This document shows positions 44,886 to 57,186 of a DNA stretch of 64,000 bases, piece after piece. Each line of letters opens with the position of its first letter. The first letter of the stretch is position 1. Source of the stretch: Hysterangium stoloniferum (taxonomy: Eukaryota; Basidiomycota; Agaricomycetes; Hysterangiales; Hysterangiaceae); contig WHVD01000063.1 in the NCBI GenBank assembly GCA_015178975.1, forward strand, positions 124,001 through 188,000, written 5' to 3'. The translations under genes were made by a program, and so were the position numbers. The notes under the pieces are model-generated. The model made no database searches, had not been told where the DNA came from, and saw only the letters and a program-made list of their open reading frames with translations.

Positions 44886-46840
44886 GGGCTGGATGCCCAG
44901 GAGGGTGAGCAATGGGAACAGCCCAATGGAGTCATGCTGAGAGATTGAGAACTCGAGATCATGAGGATTCAACATACAGGTCGTGAGAATTGCTTTTGCT
45001 GGGCTCCATTGGCACATCCAACTGTGTTGTAAGGCTACCCTCAGACCCATTTCGACTGCTACCACTTCTACCCAGCCAATATCACACTGATGATCTGATG
45101 ATGTGGGCCCACCCCAAAATTGGCTGTCCATTTCCACATTCCCCATTGGCTTTCTACTACCACACCTAGAGGATGTATACTGGCATCTCCCCACCATCCC
45201 ATATCCACTACCTCTACTGATTCTATTGGCAGTTCATTTGGCAGGTGTTGAAAAATGTACTAGATCCAAGATATGTCTGCCTGGACTGCTGCACCTAAGG
45301 GGAATGATATCCGCCATGATTTGAAACTGCCTGTGAACAAGGTGATGGAACAAAGGAATGGTCTTATCCATGGGAAAATGGATGAGATGTGAACCAGCTT
45401 CCCATGCAGCCTTTCAGCTTCATTTGCTGAGAATTGGGCATCCTCTGCTGCCCAATGCTTGATCAAGTCCAGAGTCCCCTCTAGCTTTTCTTCTGGCACT
45501 GATACCATCTTGGTGTCCAGGTTCCATACAAAGCCTATGTATTTCTGAACATGTGAAAAAGGTCTTGTTTTGCTTTGGCTCCACAGTACACCAAACTGTC
45601 CTGTTAGGACAATGAGATTGTCCTCCATCCACTTCTGTCCAGGTAGGCGCACTGCCAGGAAGTCATCTACCCACTTGAGCAGATGTCTGAAGCCAGCTTT
45701 CCGATATTAAGACTATAAGCATGTCCACTATGCTGCCAAATACCCCAGGACTTCAAGCCAGACCAAATGTCACTGCATGGTCAACATACACCAGGTCATT
45801 CCAGCAGATGCAGCATGCATTTTTCTGGTCTGGCTTTATGGGTGTCATCTGGTATGCTGCTGAAATGTCAAATGTGGCTGCAATAGAACCTTCTGGGAGT
45901 GATAGAATCATGGCAGTGGCATCTGCAAAGATGCCTCATTCTGTTGGGAAGTCACTGGGATCTATGTGGCTGTTTATGGAAATATGTTCTGAGTATCCTC
46001 AGGTGAATAACAGGTCTTGGACTAATCAGCAAGTACTTGCATTTGGTTTGGGATTAGCCCCAGGGGTGATGTTTGGAATAGTCCTATAATCCACTCCAGC
46101 TCCTCTGGCATGAAGCCCTTGGAGTAGCAACCTATTATCTGCTCACTTGCTATGTAATTGTCTATAAAGTCTGTGTCTGCTAATGATGATTTGTGATTTC
46201 GAAATATAGCTGTATGATATCTGGTTTTTCACCCCAATGTCGAAACCTTCCATTAAACCTGCTATAACATGCTGCCAGTCCTGTTGTATGCCATATATGT
46301 GCCACTTCGACAGGGTCAAGTGGCATTGTGACCCATCTTGGGTCAGAGCTGTCTGCAGGCACCTGCTCTGTGGCCCTCCTCGAAGCAGATGCCACATGCA
46401 TGGGTGTTGATGCAGCTGTCACCCCACTTGCAATGTGATCTGAGTACCCAATTGAAACTGGATTGTTTACCATTGGGGGCTGTGAGGGCATGCTTATTTT
46501 TGGCTCCTTGGATGATTGGAGTGGCACTCTTCCCTGCTGTTGTGAGCTTTGACTTACACTTGGCTGGAAAATGTCCTTGTGTTCCACACTGAAAACAGTG
46601 CAATGTGTCTCTGTCTGTGCATGGTCTCTTTACTGATGATGCATGCTGGGGCAAGTTGATGATGACCATGGGTGTTTGGGTGGTGTGACTGGGGGGCCAC
46701 TTGTACTTGATGACTGTAAAGCAGCCTGCATCGCAATTATTGTTAGTGTATCAGTGTCCAAGCAGCTCAGGTCATGTGATTTTCTACTCGCAAACCCATC
46801 CTTATGTCTATTCATTTGTTCATCACTCCACATCAGCATC
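44820..46840 (-). pseudogene. DIRS-like (tyrosine-recombinase type) retrotransposon remnant
   Basis: Minus strand, in order: a gag-like part with a CCHC knuckle HCFQCGTQGHFPAKC (46590-46545) and a second Cys/His cluster CKWGDSC...CGICFEEGHRAGAC; the RT entry DPVEVAHIWHTTGLAACYSRFNG; RT palm WVDDFLA (about 45680); KYIGFVWNLDTKMVSVPEEKLEGTLDLI; HGKLVHISSIFPWIRPFL; and an RNase H-like DIGWVEVVAVEMGLRVALQ (about 45080). The VDD box is intact, but stops and shifts break the frame between gag and RT and within RT. The recombinase was not found. The family name rests on remembered similarity of basidiomycete DIRS proteins. Confidence 0.65.
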
Positions 46841-47200
46841 GCATTACTTATCTTTTACAGAACCCTTTCATGTTTTCAGCCATCACTCTGATTTCCAGAT
46901 GCAAAGATAAGTTAATGGCCAAAGCTGATCCTGTTTTACTCGGATTCCACTCACTTTGCCCTGCTCCGATCCTTGTTTTGTCCTGCCCCTGGTTTGCTCG
47001 GCTCCCGATTATTTCCAGATATTCTGGACAGACTAATTTCCTACTAGTCACCATACTCTCGGAATCCGTCGGCCTCCGGAAATATGCTTTGCCTGTTATA
47101 TACCTTAATGGTATATTATGGATTCAAGTTCGCAATGTGTTTGCCACTTAGTGCTTGGTTTTCTTTACAGATATACCTTCCTAAACCATTGCTCATAACT
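46841..47200. other. Unassigned region between DIRS-like and Gypsy elements
   Basis: Mixed composition. A plus-strand open frame (46804-47151) has no recognisable features. Confidence 0.3.
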
Positions 47201-48829
47201 CCAAATCGACATCGCCTTGCTTACCTTTGTTCTTTGCCTCGCCTTCGGACCTTTTTCGGGTCCCGACCCCTTTTCTGACCTTTTGTTTGGACCTTTTTCC
47301 AACCTACCCTTTGGTCCATGCTGTCCCATGCATGTCCTTGTCATGTCCCTACCTTCCAACCCATTCTCTGACTATTTTCCGACTATTCAGATTCCTCTTA
47401 ACCTCTGCATTGATTCCTACAATGACTCTCCAGAATTTCCGGTTTTTTCGGCAGGTCAGACTCTGAGTCAGGAAGATTTTATGCAGTACCCACCTCTCAT
47501 CAGCTTTTGCAACCTGGATACATTCCAAACTGCAATATGCTTTCCAGTTCCCTTCTGGGACATTTTCTGGCTCTTTTCAGTTTCTCTGAGGCACATTTAT
47601 TTGTTTCCCTTGTGGAACAAATCTGGACGTCACCCCTTGACTAGCAGTATGAGTTGCTTGATTATTTCTAAGATACCACTGTCTCACCCACTATAATCTG
47701 TTGATTTCTGGGTATTGAGCAGTAAATTTTCCAAAACTTCCGATGCCTCTCATTTGACTGTATTGGTCTGCTCTGAATATTTTCAGACATCTCTGGCCTT
47801 CAGGCAACCCTTCGCCTTCTGGGCATTTCTGGCCTTTTGGTACCTCTGGTCCCTTTTGGCATGTTCTACTCTTTCAGTCACTTTTTGATTCTTCAGATTC
47901 CTTGGATTTCCGGACTTTCCAGAATCTTCAGACCCTTCAGATTTCAATTACCTGTTGAGTATATGCTTGTGAAGATCAGTTTAATCTGGCTTTTCAGGCA
48001 TCTCTAGCCTTTGGGCACCCATGGCCCTTCTGGGCCTGGCCTTTTCGGCATCTCTGGTCTTTTGGCTTCCCACTCTCTCACTTAAACTTGGATTCCATGG
48101 TTTCTTCCAAACTTTCCAGAACCCTCGGAACCTTTGGAACTTTTGGATTCTTTGGACTTCTGGACTTTCCAGAATTTCTAGACCCTTTAGATCCTACCTG
48201 TTTGTTGAGTGATTGTTTGCTGAGATCAGTTAATCCAGCCTTTCAGGCACTTTTGGCCTTCGGGCAACCCTCAGCCCTTTTCTCAGGCACCCCTGGCCTC
48301 TTTTGGCACTCTTGGCATTCGGGCAACCCTTGGCCCTTTTGGGCACCTCAAGCCTTTTGGCATATTCAGCCCTTTAGGCATTTATGGCTGTTTTCGGCAT
48401 GTTCAACACTTTCACTTAACTTCAGATTCCTCAGATTTCTGGACTTTCCGGAATCCTCAGACCTTTCTGTTCCCAATTATCTGTTGAGTGTTTGCTTGCC
48501 AAAAATCAGTTTAATCCAGCCTTTTAGGCAAACTTTGGCCTTTGGGCAATCCTAGCCTTTTGGATCCCTGGCCTTTCTTCTGGCCTTTTCAGCCCTTTTC
48601 GTCTGACTTCAAATTCTGTGAATTTTCGGACCTTCCGGAAACCTCGGACTCTCCAGATTTTAACTCTTTGTTGAGTTTTCCCTTCTTGCCATGATTGTTT
48701 TTATCTTGATTTTTTAGCATATATGGCCTTTTGCACCATTCCAACCATTTTAGCATACTTGGTCTTTTGGCACCAATGTTTCAGCTCAATTTCAGATTTC
48801 CGGATTTTCCGACCTCTCCGAACTTTTGG
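47201..48829 (+). repeat. Pyrimidine-rich imperfect tandem array
   Basis: Strongly C/T-rich plus strand made of diverged units of about 185-285 bp. Each has an anchor like TGTTGAGTG-TTTGCTGAGATCAGTTTAATCCAGCC (47954, 48199, 48482, 48667), followed by TTTGGGCA/TTCGGGCAACCC words and a TTCCGGACTTTCC word. It lies directly upstream of Gypsy pol and looks like an expanded non-coding part of that element. Open frames here are low-complexity artefacts. Confidence 0.65.
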
Positions 48830-50404
48830 AAACTTCGCATTCTGAGAATGCCATCACCTGGCCCTTCTCTGAATACCTTTCTGCCTTTCAATATCGTCAT
48901 CCATTTCCATCCCGGCCGCCTTGGTGGAAAACCCAACGCTATGACTAGACGATGGGACATCTATCCTAAAGAGGGGAGTAGTGACTATGCCACAGTTAAT
49001 CTGCATAATTTTAAGCCTATGTTTTCATTGGAACAACTGTCCGAGTTAATCTGAGCTACTTACCTTATACATCCAGTCATGCGCAGTGTCATCCTTATGG
49101 ACACCGAAAAATTACATCAAGACATATTATCGGCAATTCCATTAGACCCAGTCACCCAAGCACACCTCAATAACCCATCCAACCCCGATCATTCCTGATG
49201 GTCACTCGACCCGCAAGGTTTCATTAAACTTGACAATTGCATATATGTTCTGGACTCCGACACTCTCTGACTTCGAGTTTTACAGCATAAACATGACCAC
49301 CTGATCTCAGGACATTTCAGTATCAATAAAACCATCGGACTTATCTGAAGAGAATATACATGGCCCGGTCTCCGAGATTTTGTCAAGCATTATTGTAAAT
49401 CATGCATCAACTGTGCACATTCCAAATCAAGACATCACAAACCATATGGCCTACTCAAACAACTCCTAATACCGGAAAAACCCTGGAATTCAATATCAAT
49501 GGATTTCATTGAACACCTACCGGCATCCAATGGCCATACCACAATTCTCATTGTTGAGGATCGGCTTACCAAGCAAAGTATTTTCATTCCAACTTATGAT
49601 ACAGTAACATCCATACAGTTGGCCGAATTGTTCGTCACTCATGTATTCTCCAAGCATGGCATTCCATTGCATTTCACTTCCGATCACAGATCTGAGTTCA
49701 CCTCTCACTTTTTTAGGTCACTTGGAAAAGCACTTGACATGAAACTCCATTTCACTTCCAGCTACCACCCGGAAAGTGACGGCCAAACCGAACACACTAA
49801 TCAAACATTGGAACAGTACATCTGAGTCTATTGCAATTATCAACAAGACAATTGGAAATCACTTCTACCGCTTGCCGAATTCGCATATAACAACACCCCA
49901 AATGCTACTGGCAGCATTTCACCTTTCTTCGCAAATAAAGGCTACAACCCAAACATTGCTATCCATCTGGAATGCAATCTCACTTCAACCCGTGCTCAGG
50001 ACTTTGCCACAAACCTCAACAAGCTACACCAAGAACTTCAAAAGAACATCACATCAGCCCAGGAACATTACCAACACTCCACAGACAAAAATTGGCTGCT
50101 GCCCCCTGAACTCAAGATCGGTGACCAAGTATTTGTCAAAGCTGAGTTTTTCCAAATGACTAGGCCATCCAAAAAGCTCGCCAATAGGTACTTAGGACCT
50201 TTTGAAATTATAGCACAAGCAGGCACGCTCTCTCTGATGCTTCAGCTCCCCGAGAATATGCGTGCAGTACACCTAGTACAACCTCTGCCTCCACCCGTGG
50301 TTCGGAAAAGGTTTGGAGAGGATTTGGAAAGTCAAGATCGAGATGAAGGTCAGGACGAGCCCATGGTCATATTTGGATACTTGAATGTAAGTTCAAACCT
50401 CTGA
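48830..50404 (+). pseudogene. Chromodomain Gypsy pol (RNase H end and integrase)
   Basis: EYLSAFNIVIHFHPGRLGGKPNAMTRRWDIYPKEG, then MDTEKLHQDILSAIPLDP, then the integrase zinc finger (HKHDHLISGHFSINKT ... HYCKSC), the core (SMDFIEHLPASNGH; TSDHRSEF; HPESDGQTEHTNQTLEQYI) and the GPY/F region (KKLANRYLGPFEIIAQAG). Stops occur, for example TGA at 49823-49825 where the relative has an aligned Arg-type position. RT and gag are absent; the array at 47201-48829 takes their place. The downstream chromodomain is inverted (50820-51030). Confidence 0.8.
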
Positions 50405-51120
50405 AAAGGTCCAGAAATCTAAAAATGTCCGAAAATCCAATAAGGTCTGAAAGTCTGAAAAGGTCCGGGACAGAGTCCGGAAGTTCTGAGGGATCCAAGC
50501 ACACTGAAAATGTGGGAGCAGACAAACAGGGCAAGGGGGACAGGGTGACAAAAATCCGAAGATGCCAAAATGCAGAGGGTGCAAGGCAGTGCGAGAATAA
50601 TGCTAACCAGTAGGACAGAAAGGTGCCGGAAAGGCCGGAAGGTGTCTGAATGGACTGGAAATTGCCCATGAGGGCCTGGAGTGTTAACTGGGGGCAACAG
50701 GGAATGCTGAGTTGCAGGCAGCCACTGAGAGGGCTGAGGAAAAAGTGAAGGAAAAGAGACAGGATACCAAACTATGGGTGTCAGAAAAATGTCAGGATGC
50801 TGTAGATTATAGGGGTCCAGATATGTTCGGATATGCTTGATGGAAGTCTTTGATAATGTCTGACGCATTTCCGAGTTCTGTGGCAAGAATCCAGGATGCT
50901 TATTCATTGGTACCTTTGTAACCTGTCCACTTGACCAAATAGAGTAGTTTGCAGGTATGTCGGTGATTATTTATCTTTGAATCTAGGATTTCCGATATCT
51001 TGAATTCGGGTTCCCCATCAACCCTTTCCAGCACCTTGCCAAATCCCATCCCCTTCCGACCTTCCTGCTTTCATCTTATTCTTCAGCACTTTTTCGGCCT
51101 TCTTGGGATTTCGGCCAAAT
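50405..51120 (-). pseudogene. Inverted Gypsy C-terminal segment with chromodomain
   Basis: On the minus strand 51030-50820 reads GEPEFKISEILDSKINNHR, CKLLYLVKWTGYKGTNE*ASWILATELGN, then SDIIKDFHQAYPN: a chromodomain with one stop. It is in opposite orientation to the integrase just left of it and to the 3' LTR on its right, so the segment has been inverted. The part down to 50405 is pyrimidine-rich on the minus strand and resembles the array at 47201-48829. Confidence 0.7.
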
Positions 51121-51382
51121 GGGGGGATACTGTTACGACCGTGTCGTAACTGTGTCGCAATCCGACAGTCCCCGAGAATACTACAGTCTATCGATGTTCC
51201 AGGTTATTGATCAAGTCATCATTTCGGCAACCTTTGGAACACTGACGCTGACGTATACCTTCATGGTGATCAAACCCCATTTACGCCCCTGTCAAAATAT
51301 ACTCATACCATCTGGTTATGCTTTGATACGTCCCTTTTCATTATGATGATCCATTTTACTCTATGTTTCACATATGCCCATA

Positions 51383-52990
51383 CAGTGGGTCAAAAAACTG
51401 CCCCAATGTTTGTGCATTTTAGAAAGATTGATATTGTGTGAAGGAATGACATCAGCAAAAATTCTGAAAAATTCACATGATATACTAGCACATGTTGGCT
51501 ATCTACCAACTTAAGAAATCATGTGATTCCAATCAAAACTCATTGCTCAATAAATCAAACAAAATAATCACTCATTGGGGCAGTTTTTTGACCCTCTATT
51601 ATTTTACAATCTAATACTTTGTATGACCCCCCTTTGCCTTTAAAACTGCCTGTATCCTCCTAGGCATGCTTTCTATTAGCTTCTGACATGTCTCTGGTGG
51701 TATTTCAGTCCACTCCTTTGCCACCCTGTCCCATAATTTATGTACTCCTTTGGGTGATATGTCATATTGTTGGAGTTTGGCCTTGAGGTGTTGCCAGAGG
51801 TGTTCAATGGGATTTAGATCAGGGGATTGGGCAGGCCAATTCATAGGAATGATGTTATTGTCAGATAACCACTGGTCTGCCTTTTTTGAGGTATGTTTTG
51901 GATCATTGTCCTATTGGAAGTACCACTTATCCTCAGCCATCTCCAAACTTTCAATGCTCTCCTCCACTCCCTCCTCCAAAATCTCATAATACTGCACTGT
52001 ATCCATGTTCTTCTGCACCTCTATCAGCTTCCCCACCCCATTTCAGCCCATACACCCCCAAACCATCAAGTTATTCCCCTCTCCATGTTTGATAGTTGGT
52101 GTGGTGGTCCTGTCTGATACTGGTTCCCCTTGTTGCTTCCAAACATATACCTTCCCATCTGACCCAATCCTATTGATTTTTGTCTCATCAGTCCACAACA
52201 CCCTCTTCCAGTCCTCCATAGTCCAATTTTCATGGTATTGGGCAAACTTTAGATGTTGCTGACGATGAGACCCCTTGAACATAGGGACTTTCTTCTTTGT
52301 TGCTGACCTAAAGCCAGCTTCCTTCAACACATTCCTAACAGTCTGAGGAGTGACAGAGGTAGATATGATGGAATTTATAAATTGGGTAGCTTGGACAGCA
52401 TTGTCAAGCTTCCCAGAGCTGATTTAATGGATAATTGACTATTTATCATAAGGGGAAAGCTTGGAAGAATGGCCACCAGGATGATTTTCCTTATCCCCCT
52501 CTACCTCCCTACTGATCCTGCCAATAGTACCCTTTCCCAGACCAGTCCTAGCTTGAATTTGACACTGGGAATACCCCTCATTGAGGAGAAAAATAACAGA
52601 AGAATGCTTTTCTGCAGAGATGGATTTCATAGTGGTGGTAAGGAGTCAAGGAGATGAATGAACAAAGTTCAGCATGCCAAATTGATACAAATAAGGTCAC
52701 ATGACATGTTGATGATTCATATGATCCACTCCTACCTTATACTGGTGTGTAATATTGAAAATCAGAGAAAATAATAGAGGGTCAAAAAACTGCCCCAATG
52801 AGTGATTATTTTGTTTGATTTATTAAGCAATGAGTTTTGATTGGAATCACATAATTTCTTAAGTTGGTAGATAGCCAACATGTTCTAGTATATCACGTGA
52901 ATTTTTCAGAATTTTCGCTGATGTCATTCCTTCACACAGTATCAATCTTTCTAAAATGCACAAACATTGGGGCAGTTTTTTGACCCACTG
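51383..52990 (-). mobile_element. Tc1/mariner element with about 215-bp inverted repeats
   Basis: Ends CAGTGGGTCAAAAAACTG and CAGTTTTTTGACCCACTG, flanked by TA (51381-51382, 52991-52992). The arms are 51383-51598 and 52770-52990. Each arm is closed on its inner side by an inverted copy of its own tip (GGGGCAGTTTTTTGACCCTC), so each looks like a small foldback element. Confidence 0.85.
51611..52630 (-). pseudogene. Tc1-type transposase, broken by stops
   Basis: MKSISAEKHSSVIFLLNEG, GLGKGTIGRISRE, then after a stop near 52440 QTVRNVLKEAGF, WTDETKINRIGSDGKVYVW, VWGCMG*NGVG, YFQ*DNDPKHT, SPDLNPIEHLW, ending ESMPRRIQAVLKAKGGHTKY. DD34E spacing is conserved. At least three stops (after LSPYDK, GCMG and YFQ) inactivate it. 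The segment between the first Asp and DNDPKHT is present here, unlike in the element at 5845. Confidence 0.85.
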
Positions 52991-53595
52991 TATATACTTG
53001 TAGCCCGTGGACTATTCCCTTTTCTCATAATCCCACTCTCGGCTAAATATCGGCTTCTGATCTTATTGTAACCTTCCAGTTTCTAGTCAAGTCTATTTGT
53101 CAAATAGTGTTTCCACTCTTCCCTTAGTTAGTAGTTTCTAGACGCCAACAACTTATATATAAACCCACTGTAAATGTAGTTATTAGACAATCAGAATATT
53201 GACTTAGATTGACTTAGATTGACTTAGATACTCCTCTAATTTCCGACTCCATTATCTATTCATGACCACCACATTCCGACTCCATCTGATTTACAATTCA
53301 ACCTACATTTACGACTTAAACCTCTAATCTCTGACTCTCAGTCTCAAACTCTCAGTCTCCGACTCTCAGTCTCTGACTCTCAGTCTTCAACTCTCAGTCT
53401 CCGACTCTCTCAGTCTCCGACTCTCTCAGTCTCCGACTCTCTCAGTCTCTGACTCTCTCAGTCTCTGAACTCTCTCAGTCTCTGACTCTTGGTCTCCGAC
53501 CCCTCAGCCCAACCCTCGACTTATCCTTTGGTTTCTGATCGGTAGTTTACCGAGAGGTTTACTCGACAAGACTAGTTTCTGCCCACCCGAAATTT

Positions 53596-53652
53596 AAGGA
53601 CACCCGATGGTAACTTGCGAGGGTGCAGCACATAAGCTGAAGCCAAGTCCTT
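53596..53652 (+). promoter_or_regulatory. Conserved LTR hairpin, exemplar (class 2)
   Basis: Outer stem AAGGAC/GTCCTT; GGT/GCC; CAGC/GCTG around ACATAA; the same AA positions. About 50 bp before the LTR 3' end. Confidence 0.7.
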
Positions 53653-53703
53653 CCGTTCAATCCCCATCGGTCTACCGACATCCGTCAGTTTCTGTTCTTA
53701 ACA

Positions 53704-56590
53704 CACCATCCCTACCCCTTCCACTGGTGAAGCTTCACTACATGTACACCGACATCAAACAGGAGAGCCCTGGGCCCGATTCCGAACTCAAGCTGATTTT
53801 GAGTTTGCACAACTCAATGTTCAGGCTGGGCTCTCTGCTGAGTTCACAAAAAGGATGCTGAAGGGAGTCACTGAGTCTTGGGTTGATCCAGGACATGGAA
53901 AAGTAACTTTTATTAACCTAGATGATTACAAAGCTGGCTTGGAAGCTGCAAGAAACTGGGTTCCTGAAGTAAGTGCACTGATCCTTTCCCTACTGTGGCC
54001 TTTCTATTCGTTGTTATCTCAGTTTAAGAGATCCAGTGTTTCAGAGATGTATAATGGCAAGAAATACACTTTTAATTTTTATTATCGTGATCCATGGCAG
54101 TGGATCCTCAGCGTTGTCACAGATGCAACATTGGCCAAGCACCTGATCTGGTATCCAGTCAAAAAATACTTGCATGACAGTAATATACATAGTCACTCAG
54201 CTATATGATGACATTGATTCAGGAAAGAGCTGGTGGGATATTCAGGTAGGTCAATATTAGAATTTGGTGGGGATCAAGCTCATTTTTCTTCTCCAGACTG
54301 CACTGCCATCTGATCTAGACCTTCCTCACTGTTTCCTTCCTCTGCATATTTGGCTCGACAAGAGAAAGGTCTCAACAACTGTCAAATTGCATCCAGCACT
54401 GCTTCGGGCTGGATTTCTTCCAGGGGATGTTCGAAATGGCTCTGGAAATGGAGGTGCAGTATTATTTCTCATGATGCCTGTGGTGAGTTTTATTGCTGGT
54501 AATTTGAATTGACTGCATTGTCATTGTATTTAATTCTCACAGGTTGAGGATCCACATGATCCCAAATCTCGGACAGAAGCACAAAGAGCGGCCTTTGCAT
54601 TTTTCAAGCGATCCATCTATCATCAGGTGCTGATGGTTGCCCTCCAACCCCTCCAATACCCTTCACAGTATGGAGAAGCTGTCACCTGCTCTGATTCTGT
54701 TCAGCAGGTTCTCACAACTGGTATTATTATCCAATCGTTGATGGTGAAGAAGCAGCATGCACTCATGGTACACGGGGTCCTTCAGCTCTTCATCCTTGCC
54801 CTCAGTGCCTTTTTCACAAAAATGAACTCACCAAGACAACAAAGGTATTTCCCCTTCGCACGAGACAAACAATGTCAGATGTTGTACAGAAGGCAAAAGC
54901 TGCAAGGAGCAAAAGACAAACTGAAGAAATTCTCAGAGATAATGGTCTTCACATTGTAGATGTGGGTGTTCTGAATTACTAGATTTCAAATTGTTATGAA
55001 TAATGCCTTAGAATGCATTTTGGACCATTGCAAACTCAGATCCATACTCTTCAGTTTCTTATGATACTCTTCACTCAGATGATTTGGGAAAATGGGGAGA
55101 CCATCTCTTTCCAAAGATGATTGAAGTGTTGGGTAACATGAAGCAAGGGGGGAAATTTTCAGAATTGTGAGTTTAATTTCATTTAATTCTATTCAACTAG
55201 CTTATTTCAGCATGTAGCATGTCCCACATTCCTAGTTGGCCTGGTTTGAAGATTGTTCACAATGTTATCACAGTTGACCTTTCTGATGGCAACACATTTC
55301 GGGATATTATGAAAGTGAGTTTACTCCCATCTAGTACTTTTATTCTAATAATGTTTCAGACAACACATCCTTGCATTGTCCAATTGTTTCCATCCAAGTC
55401 ATCTTTCATTCACTGTATTTGTGCCTTGGCAACATTTTGGATGTTTGCAGGCTTGCATATGATCACTACACTGCAATTGGACAGAATGCAAGCTGCATTG
55501 TGTGAGTACGAGAAATACTGTGAAGTGTGTATTTTTTTCTAGGCCCATATATTAGTTTTGCCAACAACATGTTATGTTAAAGGCAGTCAGTAAGGAGTAT
55601 GGGAAAGACTTTCACTTTCCAAAGCAACATGCACCATCACATCTTCATTATGACATCACACACAAAGGATCAACCACCAACTACACAACATGGACAGGAG
55701 AAGGATTTCAACAAGAGTCCCGTTGTGCATACTTTCAAACAAACTACAAGAATGTGGAGAGTCAGGTGTGTGTTACAGTGTACCACTCTAGTTGAATGTT
55801 TAATTAATGCTTGATTCATATAATTACCATTGATGCAAATAAGGAGGCACTAGCCTATATTACAATGGATGTTGAAATATATGACAATGAGCTTAAAGAG
55901 CTGAAAGCCTTGTGTAATGACAACAATGAGGAAAACAAGACCAGCAGTAAGCTGACAGCACCAAAAACAACAATCACTGGAAACTGGGAGCCCCCCAGCA
56001 CCACATGATGACATCAAAGATGTCTATAGAGTTTCCCAATAATCCCATGCTTCATACTCTTACAGCAGATATCTTCAATGTTGTTCATCAATATCTTGTG
56101 CCAGATGAAATCATTTTAACAGGATACAAGGTATGTATTTGACATCTAGTTTTCTAGACTTACTTTGACAACATTACAGATTATTCCCTACAAATGTGTC
56201 TATATCCACTACACATCTCTTGAGGACTGGAAGGTTAAACAAGATATTGCATGCTGCAATCCATCATTCCATGGTTGCCCTCGATATGACTGTATCATTA
56301 TCAATACAAACCCAGTGAGCTATGCTCATCTGCTGTTTCTATTCTCCTGTATTTTGTCGTCAGGGAAGACAGTGGACATGGGAGTTGTCCAGTGGCTAAA
56401 GGAAGCCAGGTGGAAGCCAAAGACGACCTGGAAAAACTGCCAGGTATTTGAGGAGAAGGGAAAAAGTATAATCTTCCTCAAGTATGTGGTACGGGCATGC
56501 CACATGATTCCAACATTTGATGGACCAGACAAGACATACTACTTGAATGATATGGTTGATGCAGACATGTTCTTGCGCTGTGGCAACTAA
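53704..56590 (+). pseudogene. Plavaka-like transposase, second type, interrupted and frameshifted
   Basis: Exon pieces: 53704-53968 (GEPWARFRTQADFEFAQLNVQAGLS), 54023-54245 (NFYYRDPWQWILSVVTDATLAKHLIWYP; SWWDIQ), 54297-54482 (LPHCFLPLHIWLDKRKVSTTVKLHP; GNGGAVLF), 54543-54961 (ACTHGTRGPSALHPCPQCLFH), 55012-55166 (SVSYDTLHSDDLGKWG), 55218-55314, 55360-55524, 55583-55765 (KDFHFPKQHAPSHLHYDI), about 55830-56130, and 56180-56590 (KCVYIHYTSLEDWKVKQDI ... MVDADMFLRCGN). The reading frame enters open from the LTR junction, so the Gypsy insertion cut off the N-terminus. Frameshifts are visible near 54188, 54738 and 55980. Confidence 0.75.
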
Positions 56591-57186
56591 GGCTCTCCAT
56601 GGGTTTGACCTAGGGTTTTAGTCAAGGTTATTTACATTAATAGGAAGTGTGATGTATTAGCCTTATTTTAATACTTATTTTCCGAAAAAGGAGTCCAATG
56701 CTCAATCAAAATGTGCAAATACTCAATTCACTGCAAGGTAAAATAATTTAAGTATTTGATATTAATCAGTGGCAGCCTGAATATACTTAGAACCCCTGAA
56801 GTCAAGAGTTTACTTGAATATATGCACCCTACTTCGCAAAGAAGGTTTTGAGAGCTGCTTGTGCAAGCTTGTTCTTTTTCTGTGAGAATATGTACTTAAA
56901 ATATGAATAACAATTCACTGATTCAGAATCTAGATTCAACTTCGATTCTAGCTAGTCTATATATATATTATACTATTTATCAAACAGTAAAAATATTTAT
57001 AAACAGGTCAAAAGATTAGATATAGAATAAAACACTATTTGGCTAATATATGCTTTATTTACACTAACCTACAGGGTCTACTGTGATACTAACTTATCAG
57101 GATCTTAATGTGATCTTAGGATCTTGCAAGGATATTCTCAGTATTAATTTATGTGAATATGCTTTACTGATTCACAATAAATGAGC
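56591..57186. other. AT-rich flank of the Plavaka remnant
   Basis: No coding frame seen. Likely 3' part of the transposon or eroded repeat. Confidence 0.3.

Larger units (their letters stand above)
51131..53703 (+). mobile_element. 3' LTR (class 2) of the Gypsy element, with nested Tc1
   Basis: Preceded by the polypurine tract AAATGGGGGGATAC, then TGTTACGACCGTG ... GTTTCTGTTCTTAACA. About 960 bp without the Tc1 element at 51383-52990. This gives the sense direction of class 2 LTRs. The hairpin is at 53617-53650 with the outer stem AAGGAC (53596-53601) paired to GTCCTT (53647-53652). A CTCTCAGTCTCCGA array lies at 53335-53500. Confidence 0.85.

Noticed and set aside
47217..48555. Several plus-strand ORFs as genes
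   Set aside because: They are low-complexity products of the pyrimidine-rich array (Phe/Leu/Ser/Pro) with no domain and no splice support.
52005..52262. Plus-strand ORFs over the Tc1 element
   Set aside because: They are antisense shadows of the Tc1 transposase.
41248..53703. One full-length Gypsy bounded by the class 2 LTRs at both ends
   Set aside because: The two LTRs are in opposite orientation, and the left one has its own matching TSD (CCCAA), so it is a solo LTR.
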